DNA from: Candidatus Omnitrophota bacterium
Lineage (GTDB): Bacteria; Omnitrophota; Koll11; VGKN01
NCBI GenBank assembly: GCA_016867055.1
Contig: VGKN01000127.1
Span: 1-5,172, forward strand
Length of the DNA stretch: 5,172 bases
Direction of reading: 5' to 3'
Part shown: piece by piece, positions 1 through 5,161 of the stretch
How positions within the stretch are numbered: the first letter of the stretch is position 1
Layout: each line of letters starts with the position of its first letter
Made by a program: the position numbers and the translations under genes
The notes under the pieces: generated by a model
Seen by the model: only the letters and a program-made list of their open reading frames with translations
Told to the model about the DNA's origin: nothing
The model's database searches: none

Positions 1-399
1 ATTTCCTGGATCCCAATTTTCATATTTGTCTATTTTTACAGCGCAGGTATAAAATTTATCCTTTTTAATCCCAACAGCAGTATATGCCCAGAGCGGTAGG
101 TATCTTTTTGGTTTTTTTAATTCTACCGCAGGAAGGAGTGTCCTGAGATATCCTGGTGGCAGGAATGCCGAGACTGCATAATGGCTTTTACTAAGCGCCT
201 CAATCTCTTTGGTTTTTTTATTGAGGCCTATAGCAAGAGAACCAGGGATAAAGAATAATTTGCTAATGGGAGGGAGTTTTATAAGCTCCCGGCGGCTTGG
301 AATAATGTAATTGAACCCAGAACCTCCCATCATAAGATGCTCTGGGTCTTCAAAAATTTTACCGCTAGAATCTGAATATATTAAGTTTATCATGTACAT
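1..399 (-). CDS. Partial protein, N-terminal part resembling an uncharacterised radical SAM family
   Basis: An open frame of 133 codons runs from ATG at 399 off the left edge with no stop. The product begins MYMINLIYSDSSGKIFEDPE and carries blocks I associate from memory with the N-terminal region of an uncharacterised bacterial radical SAM family: a PPGYLRTLLPA-type block (residues 84-94), LPLWAYTAVG (residues 102-111) and a WDPGN block at the edge (residues 129-133). The CxxxCxxC iron-sulfur motif that would confirm the family is not in the window; in such proteins it lies further downstream. ATG at 393 is an alternative start giving MINLIYSD. Neither start has a well-spaced Shine-Dalgarno; the nearest AGGA is about 19 nt away. 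The gene is divergent from the tRNA nucleotidyltransferase fusion and has its own promoter-like sequence. Coding status is solid; the family name is a recollection of sequence style; the substrate is unknown. Confidence 0.75.
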   Translation of the reverse strand, partial: MYMINLIYSDSSGKIFEDPEHLMMGGSGFNYIIPSRRELIKLPPISKLFFIPGSLAIGLNKKTKEIEALSKSHYAVSAFLPPGYLRTLLPAVELKKPKRYLPLWAYTAVGIKKDKFYTCAVKIDKYENWDPGN

Positions 400-402
400 A
401 AA

Positions 403-431
403 ATTATAACAGGTTTTATCCTTTACTTCAA
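403..431 (-). promoter_or_regulatory. Sigma-70-like promoter for the leftward gene
   Basis: Read on the minus strand, a TTGAAG box (431-426) is followed by a 17-nt spacer and a perfect TATAAT (408-403). TG one base before TATAAT makes it an extended -10. The predicted transcript start, about 7 nt past the -10, falls at roughly 394-396, on or within the ATG codons at 399 and 393. Translation could therefore be leaderless, or start at 393. In AT-rich DNA such boxes arise by chance, but the match and spacing are good. Confidence 0.5.
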
Positions 432-438
432 TAAATGG

Positions 439-467
439 TAGAAATTAATTAAATAATATACTATAAT
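439..467 (+). promoter_or_regulatory. Putative promoter for the rightward operon
   Basis: A perfect TATAAT lies at 462-467, with a weak -35 candidate TAGAAA (439-444, 4 of 6 matches to TTGACA) at 17-bp spacing. Transcription would start near 474, leaving a 5' leader of about 30 nt that contains the Shine-Dalgarno of the first gene. The spacer contains the palindrome TTAATTAA (445-452). The two divergent promoters share a gap of only 104 bp. Confidence 0.45.
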
Positions 468-483
468 AAATCACAATTCATCT

Positions 484-496
484 AAGGAGTTAGGAG
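484..496 (+). promoter_or_regulatory. Ribosome binding site that fixes the GTG start at 504
   Basis: Two purine-rich Shine-Dalgarno matches occur in a row: AAGGAG at 484-489 and AGGAG at 492-496. The second lies 7 nt before GTG at 504. This supports the non-ATG start of the fusion protein. It contrasts with the four downstream genes, none of which shows a Shine-Dalgarno. Confidence 0.75.
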
Positions 497-503
497 AGTA
501 AAG

Positions 504-3209
504 GTGGAACTTATTATTACTCACAGCAATTTAGACTTTGACGGGCTTTCGTCTTTGGTTGCGGCAAAAAAACTATACCCAAAGGCGCAGGCAGTTTTAC
601 CCTCTTCCTTAGAAAAGTCGGTTAGGGAGTTTATATTATTCTATGGAGAAGAGCTTGATTTAATCAGAGAATCAGAGTGTTCTTTATCCGAGGTTAGTAG
701 GCTTATAATTGTAGAAACTCGTCTTAGAAGTAGACTTGGAAAATTTTCTGAACTAACAGATAAGCCGAATATGGAAATACACCTTTATGACCATCATCCG
801 AGGACACCCGAGGATATAAGGGCAAAAGAGGATACAAGTAAAAATGTAGGTGCGACAAGCACTATCCTTATAGAACTTGTTAAAAAAAGAGACATTAAAA
901 TTAGCCCCTTTGAGGCAACTGTCTTGTCTTTTGGTATATATGAGGATACAGGTTTTTTTAGTTTTCCCACGACAACAAAATTGGATTTAGAGATGGCGGG
1001 CTTCTTGCTTTCTAAAGGAGCAGACATAAATACGATATCAAGATACTTAAAAAGAGCTATCACGGAGGAGGATTTAAACATACTTTCACAACTTTTAAAT
1101 TCTATTAAATTACACTCGGTATATGGAGTCAATATTGGAATTGTTATGTACAAATATCAAAAGTATATTGAAGACTTAGGCAGCATTGCAAATAAACTCG
1201 TAGATATTTTGGATATGGAAGGCATATTTATTATAGCAAAGATTAATTCTAAGGTTCAGTTTACTGCAAGAAGTAGAAGTCCTCACTTAGATGTCAACAG
1301 GATAATGAGGCAGTTTGATGGCGGCGGGCATACAACCGCAGCTAGCGCATTTATAAAAGAGGAGAATCTGGAGAATTTAAGGGATAAACTTCTTAAGGCA
1401 TTGGAAAAGCACCTTAAACCCAAAATATTTGCATCTGATATTATGAGTTATCCAATTAAGACAGTAAATGTAAAAGAGAAGATACAGCAGGCCAAGGCCA
1501 TTATGGATTTATATGATATTGAAGGACTTCCCGTTATGGAAAAGGGAAAGCCTGTTGGCATGATTACTAAATCTGACGTAAGAAAGGCACGGGCAAGAGG
1601 ATTTTTGCACTCCATAGTAAAAGGCTATATGTCAAGATTGGTGTCTGTTAAATCCGATACTCCTCTTTATCAGATAAAGGATACAATGCTCAAATTGAAT
1701 TCAAACAGGGTTCTGGTGCTTAAGGAAAATAGACTCATTGGGATAATAACGCGTTCTGATTTATTAAAGGAAAGATTTAAAGATTTGTCAAAAAGAACCC
1801 CATCCAATAATAAAGAGATAAAATTACATAATAGGCACTTGGATATAAAGTCTGTTAGGAATAGTATCCAGAGATTCGGGATTTCTAATGAGGTGAAGAA
1901 TAAGATTTTAAAAAATCTTCCGAAGTCCATTGTAAATAGAATACAGTTATTGGGCAGACTTTCTGAAAGGTATAACTATAACAGTTTCCTTATCGGTGGG
2001 TTTGTAAGAGACTTACTTTTAGAAGTAAAAAATTACGACCTTGATGTAGTTGTTGAGCCTGTCTGCCGAACAGGCAGGAAGGATGCAATAGGATTTGCCC
2101 GAATATTTGCTGATAAGGTTAAAGGTGCCTTGGTAGTATATGAAAAATTTGGCACAGCGACTGTTATAATGAAGGATAAATCCAAGGTTGATTTTGCAAC
2201 CGCAAGAGAAGAGTTCTATGAATATCCGGCAGCATTACCAACCGTTGAATTCGGAACCATAAAACAGGATTTATATAGGAGAGATTTTACCATAAATGCG
2301 ATGGCAATAAGAATTAACAGAGAAAACTTTGGTGAACTTTTGGATTTTTTTGGGGGACTTAGCGACCTGAAGAAAAAAAAGATTAGGGTTTTGCATAGGT
2401 TAAGTTTTATAGATGATCCTACAAGGGTATTCAGAGCGGTAAGATTTGAACAGAGATATAACTTTAAGATAGAACCCTATACGGAAAGCCTTATAAAGAA
2501 CGCCATTGAGTTTGAAATGTTTGAGAGAATCTCAAAACAGAGGCTGAGAGAAGAATTGATACTTATCCTGTCAGAAGAAAATCCTATAAAGGCGATAAGG
2601 CGTATGGCAGATTTAAATGAATTGAGGTTTATATATCCCTCAATAAGTTTTAATAAGAAAATAGCAGGCATTTTAAGTTCTGTTAAAGAATCAATAAGAT
2701 GGTTTGAGAGGTCATTTAGAAAAAGGAATTTGGATAAATGGCTGATCTATTTTATGGCGTTGCTTGAGGATTTAACTAAAAGACAATTAAATGAGGTTAT
2801 AGCCAAATTCGTGTTCAAGAAGGGAGACTCAAAGAGATTAATCTCGGCAAAGATATATTCCGATAGGGTGGTTCAGAGATTTTCAAGCCGAAAAGAATTT
2901 AAACCGAGCGAGATATTCAAACTGCTTGAAGAACTTTCCTATGAGACAATGGTTTTTATAGTGGCAAAATCTGACCTAAATGAGAGGGTTACCGATAGAG
3001 TTTCAAAATTTCTTAGGGAGTACAATGGAACAAGGCTCAATATAACAGGGAAGGATTTGAAAGAGATGGGTCTTAAGCCAGGACCAGAGTTTAAGAAAAT
3101 CTTAAAAAGGGTTCTTTATGCGAAGCTAGATAAGGGTTTGAATACAAAGGCTGAAGAGCTGGATTATCTGAGAAAATATTGTTTAGTGAATATCAAGTCA
3201 AATTGTTAA
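504..3209 (+). CDS. DHH-DHHA1 phosphoesterase / CBS pair / tRNA nucleotidyltransferase (CCA-adding family) fusion
   Basis: This 901-residue fusion starts at GTG 504. The N-terminal DHH domain (about 1-160) has HSNLDFDG (7-14), D96-H97-H98, GATSTIL (116-122) and YEDTGFF (146-152). DHHA1 follows (about 210-305) with GGGH at 273-276. Two CBS domains follow (about 308-365 and 371-425), each ending in a G-[ML/I]-I-T-x-SD motif; such pairs usually bind adenosyl ligands. The class II nucleotidyltransferase head (about 490-650) has GGFVRD (498-503), catalytic YDLD (511-514), RRDFTINAMA (592-601) and DDPTRVFRAVRF (637-648). A helical C-terminal region ends with ITGKDLKEMGLKPGPEF (847-863), typical of CCA-type enzymes. 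The family adds CCA, CC or A to tRNA 3' ends; Aquifex aeolicus splits the job between two such enzymes, so exact specificity is open. I see no poly(A) polymerase signature. Oddities: E71 stands where DHH motif II normally has Asp, and residues 519-525 are encoded by an inserted palindrome. Confidence 0.9.
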   Translation: MELIITHSNLDFDGLSSLVAAKKLYPKAQAVLPSSLEKSVREFILFYGEELDLIRESECSLSEVSRLIIVETRLRSRLGKFSELTDKPNMEIHLYDHHPRTPEDIRAKEDTSKNVGATSTILIELVKKRDIKISPFEATVLSFGIYEDTGFFSFPTTTKLDLEMAGFLLSKGADINTISRYLKRAITEEDLNILSQLLNSIKLHSVYGVNIGIVMYKYQKYIEDLGSIANKLVDILDMEGIFIIAKINSKVQFTARSRSPHLDVNRIMRQFDGGGHTTAASAFIKEENLENLRDKLLKALEKHLKPKIFASDIMSYPIKTVNVKEKIQQAKAIMDLYDIEGLPVMEKGKPVGMITKSDVRKARARGFLHSIVKGYMSRLVSVKSDTPLYQIKDTMLKLNSNRVLVLKENRLIGIITRSDLLKERFKDLSKRTPSNNKEIKLHNRHLDIKSVRNSIQRFGISNEVKNKILKNLPKSIVNRIQLLGRLSERYNYNSFLIGGFVRDLLLEVKNYDLDVVVEPVCRTGRKDAIGFARIFADKVKGALVVYEKFGTATVIMKDKSKVDFATAREEFYEYPAALPTVEFGTIKQDLYRRDFTINAMAIRINRENFGELLDFFGGLSDLKKKKIRVLHRLSFIDDPTRVFRAVRFEQRYNFKIEPYTESLIKNAIEFEMFERISKQRLREELILILSEENPIKAIRRMADLNELRFIYPSISFNKKIAGILSSVKESIRWFERSFRKRNLDKWLIYFMALLEDLTKRQLNEVIAKFVFKKGDSKRLISAKIYSDRVVQRFSSRKEFKPSEIFKLLEELSYETMVFIVAKSDLNERVTDRVSKFLREYNGTRLNITGKDLKEMGLKPGPEFKKILKRVLYAKLDKGLNTKAEELDYLRKYCLVNIKSNC
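2058..2078 (+). repeat. 21-bp palindromic element inserted in frame in the nucleotidyltransferase
   Basis: The arms CCTGTCTG (2058-2065) and CAGGCAGG (2071-2078) pair over 8 bp, with one G-T wobble, around a CCGAA loop. An alternative 5-bp stem CTGCC/GGCAG with loop GAACA is possible. The element is exactly seven codons in frame and encodes PVCRTGR (519-525). It is far more GC-rich than its surroundings. Relatives usually read VVEG-D-[AG]-I-x-FA after the DLD strand; deleting the seven codons gives VVEKDAIGFAR, which restores that spacing. I read it as an inserted mobile palindrome, in the way Rickettsia palindromic elements enter genes. The sequence shows the palindrome and frame; the insertion history is inferred. 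Confidence 0.75.
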
Positions 3210-3221
3210 AAAAATAATATT

Positions 3222-3284
3222 GTATCAAAGTGTCAGCGTGTCAGAGTATCAAGGATTTAAAAAACATATTTTTTTCATTGACTT
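3222..3284 (+). repeat. Spacer element A: octamer array GTRTCARN with short inverted arm
   Basis: Four contiguous octamers, GTATCAAA, GTGTCAGC, GTGTCAGA and GTATCAAG, occupy 3222-3253. An AT-rich core (about 3254-3275) follows, then one inverted copy, ATTGACTT (3277-3284), only 3 nt before the DUF503 start. The right arm is thus reduced to a single word, compared with four in element D. The 17-mer at 3227-3243 recurs exactly, inverted, at 5137-5153 in element D. The element fills most of the 78-nt gap between the fusion gene and DUF503. Confidence 0.7.
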
Positions 3285-3287
3285 GCA

Positions 3288-3569
3288 ATGTTCGTTGGTA
3301 TTTTAAGAATTGAGCTTTTTTTAACAAACGGTTTATCATTGAAGGATAAAAGGATGAGGCTCAGGAGTCTCATAGAGCGTATTAAGAGTAATTTTAATGT
3401 GTCAGCAAGTGAGGTTGATGAGCACGATAAATGGCAAAAGGCTGTGCTCGGTATAGCATTTGTCGGAAATGATAAAGCATTTGTAAACCAGGTTCTGTGC
3501 AAGATAGTTGACTTTGTAAGGAGTGATAAAAATTTAGATATTATAGATTATTCTATTGAGATACTTTAA
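3288..3569 (+). CDS. DUF503 (YlxP-like) family protein
   Basis: The 93-residue product is full length for DUF503 (Pfam PF04456). It shows the family layout: MFVGILRIEL start, SLKDKR at 17-22, then NFNVSASEVDEHDKWQKAVL (35-54) and a C-terminal IIDYSIEIL strand. There is no signal peptide or membrane segment, so it is cytosolic. The molecular function is not firmly known. Homologues (ylxP in Bacillus) lie in the nusA-infB-rbfA translation operon, which matches rbfA next door and suggests a role near ribosome assembly or initiation. The ATG at 3288 is the only start, since an in-frame TGA lies at 3279-3281. No Shine-Dalgarno is visible, because the upstream DNA is the end of spacer element A. 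No infB is present upstream in the window. Confidence 0.9.
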   Translation: MFVGILRIELFLTNGLSLKDKRMRLRSLIERIKSNFNVSASEVDEHDKWQKAVLGIAFVGNDKAFVNQVLCKIVDFVRSDKNLDIIDYSIEIL

Positions 3570-3573
3570 ATTG

Positions 3574-3664
3574 CAGAATATAGTATGCAGAAGACAGAGG
3601 ACAGAATACAGAGAACAGAACACAAAGGAGAGATTCTTTTCTGACATCTGTTTTCTGTTATCTA
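3574..3664 (+). repeat. Spacer element B: heptamer CAGARNA array with inverted arm
   Basis: CAGA recurs at 3574, 3588, 3595, 3602, 3609 and 3616, an exact 7-nt period (the 3581 unit is degenerate). The words are CAGAAGA, CAGAGGA, CAGAATA, CAGAGAA and CAGAACA, then the weaker CAAAGGA. After a short centre the complement appears with the same period: TTTTCTG (3637), ACATCTG (3644), TTTTCTG (3651) and TTATCTA (3658). About the axis at 3633 the arms pair imperfectly; for example 3609-3615 pairs fully with 3651-3657, counting one wobble. The element fills the 104-nt gap and ends 9 nt before the rbfA ATG. Confidence 0.75.
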
Positions 3665-3673
3665 ATAATTAGA

Positions 3674-4045
3674 ATGAGTGCCAGAGCCGAGAAGGTAGCC
3701 CAGCTTATAAGGGAAGAGCTTTGCAGTATTTTTCAAGATGAGCTTAAAGACCCGAGGATTGGTTTCGTGACAATAACAAAGGTTAATTTAACAGCTGACC
3801 TAAGATTTGCAAGGGTCTATTTCAGTGTAATAGGTGATGAAAAAGCAAAAAATGAAACACTCGCGGTTTTAAAAAAAGCCACGGGATTTATAAGAAGCCA
3901 ACTGGGAGAGAGAATAAGGCTTAGATTTACCCCTGAGATTAGTTTTAGATTTGATGATTCCCTTGATTATAGCCAGCATATTGAAGATTTATTAAAACAG
4001 ACAAGACAGAATAAAGATAAAAGAGGAGTAGCAGGTAGCGAGTAG
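3674..4045 (+). CDS. rbfA: Ribosome-binding factor A
   Basis: RbfA is a small cytosolic KH-fold protein that binds the 30S subunit and helps late 16S rRNA maturation, notably in the cold. The 123-residue product has the family pattern throughout: SARAEKVAQLIREEL at the N terminus, KDPRIGFVTITKV (25-37), DLRFARVYFSV (42-52), the AxG kink of the RbfA KH fold at A69-T70-G71 in KKATGFIRSQLG, then RLRFTPEISFRFDDSLDY (82-99). The length is normal. The ATG at 3674 gives the expected N terminus but has no Shine-Dalgarno. The last six residues and the stop codon are encoded by the left arm of spacer element C, so the natural C terminus was probably replaced or extended by that element. It lies between DUF503 and nrnA, a common arrangement. 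Confidence 0.95.
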   Translation: MSARAEKVAQLIREELCSIFQDELKDPRIGFVTITKVNLTADLRFARVYFSVIGDEKAKNETLAVLKKATGFIRSQLGERIRLRFTPEISFRFDDSLDYSQHIEDLLKQTRQNKDKRGVAGSE

Positions 4046-4096
4046 TAAGAAAAAGAACTTTTGTTAAAGTGGGTTATATTTCTCTCTACTCGTTAC
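4026..4096 (+). repeat. Spacer element C: GAGTAGC heptamers forming a hairpin across the rbfA stop
   Basis: The left arm has three heptamers: GAGTAGC (4026-4032), AGGTAGC (4033-4039) and GAGTAGT (4040-4046). The right arm is the inverted equivalent in 4079-4096. Positions 4035-4052 pair with 4079-4096: 15 Watson-Crick pairs, one G-T wobble and two mismatches over 18 bp. A smaller inner stem, ACTTT/AAAGT (4057-4061 with 4066-4070), sits in the loop. The rbfA stop codon (4043-4045) is inside the left arm. There is no T-tract after the stem, so it does not look like an intrinsic terminator. Confidence 0.75.
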
Positions 4097-4126
4097 TTTA
4101 AACAATTCTGTAATCTTTTATTTAAA

Positions 4127-5074
4127 ATGTCCAAACAACAAGTTATAAAGGCAATAAGAGAAAATCATAGTTTTCTTATCACCTCTCATATAAACCCAGA
4201 AGGGGATGCGATTGGGAGTCAATTAGCCCTTGCCTCTTTACTAAAAAGGCTGAATAAAAAGGTCTATATCGTAAACGAGGATTTAAGCAGGCAGTTTGGT
4301 TTTTTAACACAAAAAGGAACAATAATAAATAACACTAATATAAACATAGAATTTGATGTAGTAATAATACTAGATTGTCCTATACTTTTGAGAGTAGGCA
4401 AGGTAGCAAAACTACTAAAGGCGCAAAAGATTTTACTTAACATAGACCACCATATAAGCAATGAAAACTTTGGCAACGTAAACTGGATAGATACCAGCGC
4501 CTCCTGCACAGGGGAGCTTATTTACGAACTATTTAACGCATTTAATCTAAAATTAAATGATAAAGAGGCGCTTTACATCTATGTGGCAATACTTACAGAT
4601 ACAGGCTCATTCAGGTATTCAAATACAAATTCAAAAACTCACGCTATAGTCTCCAGACTCTTAAATTATAAAATCAAACCTCATCTTATATACGAAAGGG
4701 TTTATGGGAATATTTCTAATCCATATATCAAATTCTTATGTAAAATACTTTCCACGTTAAAAAAAGAAGGGCATATTGCTTATATAACATTAGAGGGTGA
4801 TTTGGCAAGACTTAACAGTGACATAAGGGAAAGATTGGAAGATTTTGTGAATTTTGCGAGGGCATTAAAAGATGTAGAGGTTGCAATAATGTTCAGGGAA
4901 CTTACAAATAATAAGATTAAGGTAAGTTTTCGTTCAAAAGGAGATTTTGATGTAAATAGCCTTGCAAAAAGGTTTGGCGGAGGAGGCCACATTGCTGCAA
5001 GTGGATGCGTAATAGATGGAACTATGAATGAAGTGAAAAGGAAAGTTTTGAAGATAGCAAAATCACTGTTATAA
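4127..5074 (+). CDS. nrnA: DHH-DHHA1 phosphoesterase, NrnA-like (nanoRNase / pAp phosphatase)
   Basis: NrnA-type enzymes degrade 2-5 nt RNAs and many also hydrolyse pAp to AMP, using Mn2+ bound by DHH motifs. From ATG 4127 the product is 315 residues, normal for the family. Motif I is HINPEGDAIGS (21-31), with Glu at 25 where Asp is commoner. Motif II is LDCP (D83), motif III is D107-H108-H109, and motif IV is LTDTGSF with D158. The C-terminal DHHA1 domain carries SFRSKGDFDVNSLAKRF and GGGGHIAASG (284-293). An in-frame TTG at 4061 would add 22 residues, but these are encoded by spacer element C and match nothing in the family, whereas SKQQVIKAIRENHSFLITSH is a normal start. No Shine-Dalgarno precedes 4127. 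The rbfA-nrnA-truB order is common in bacteria. Its domains parallel the N-terminal part of the upstream fusion, but it lacks CBS domains. Confidence 0.9.
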   Translation: MSKQQVIKAIRENHSFLITSHINPEGDAIGSQLALASLLKRLNKKVYIVNEDLSRQFGFLTQKGTIINNTNINIEFDVVIILDCPILLRVGKVAKLLKAQKILLNIDHHISNENFGNVNWIDTSASCTGELIYELFNAFNLKLNDKEALYIYVAILTDTGSFRYSNTNSKTHAIVSRLLNYKIKPHLIYERVYGNISNPYIKFLCKILSTLKKEGHIAYITLEGDLARLNSDIRERLEDFVNFARALKDVEVAIMFRELTNNKIKVSFRSKGDFDVNSLAKRFGGGGHIAASGCVIDGTMNEVKRKVLKIAKSLL

Positions 5075-5150
5075 GCGTCAAGGTATCATAGTATCAAAGT
5101 ATCAGAGAAAATATTTTTACTGACTCTTTGACGCCTTGACACGCTGACAC
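5075..5150 (+). repeat. Spacer element D: symmetrical octamer palindrome
   Basis: It starts on the base after the nrnA stop. Left octamers are GCGTCAAG, GTATCATA, GTATCAAA and GTATCAGA (5075-5106). The centre holds the perfect palindrome AAAATATTTT (5108-5117). The right half (5119-5150) reads ACTGACTC, TTTGACGC, CTTGACAC and GCTGACAC, the inverted form of the same word. Element and central palindrome share one axis at 5112.5. Of 38 opposed positions, 26 are Watson-Crick pairs and 2 are G-T wobbles; the TCA core is paired in every unit. It ends 11 nt before the probable truB ATG. It is not an intrinsic terminator: the stem is mismatched and no U-run follows directly. Confidence 0.8.
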
Positions 5151-5161
5151 TTTATTTTATT

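Noticed and set aside
398..419. Inverted repeat ATAAAA / TTTTAT flanking the leftward -10 box as an operator
   Set aside because: It has six-base A/T-only arms with a 10-nt gap, which is expected by chance in this AT-rich region.
794..1153. Antisense open frame within the fusion gene (and similar ones at 1670-1930, 2477-2671, 3275-3502, 4264-4509 and 4780-4992)
   Set aside because: All lie opposite well-supported coding regions with strong domain matches, and their hydrophobic, low-complexity products match no family I recognise; they are antisense shadows.
504..3209. Bacterial poly(A) polymerase (PcnB) as the identity of the C-terminal half
   Set aside because: The head shares the superfamily motifs, but I find no poly(A) polymerase signature, and the GKDL..GLKPGPEF tail block is typical of CCA-adding-type enzymes.
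3574..3664. CRISPR-like array or phase-variable simple repeat
   Set aside because: Units are 7 bp and contiguous, with no unique spacers, so not CRISPR. The copies differ in sequence and lie outside coding sequence, so slippage-based phase variation is unlikely.
4061..4126. Upstream TTG start extending NrnA by 22 residues
   Set aside because: The extension is encoded by the loop and right arm of spacer element C, has no family resemblance and no Shine-Dalgarno; ATG 4127 gives the normal NrnA N terminus.
5075..5160. Element D as a Rho-independent terminator
   Set aside because: The stem is interrupted by mismatches in every unit, is not GC-rich near the loop, and lacks an immediate U-run. 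The next same-strand gene starts 11 nt later.
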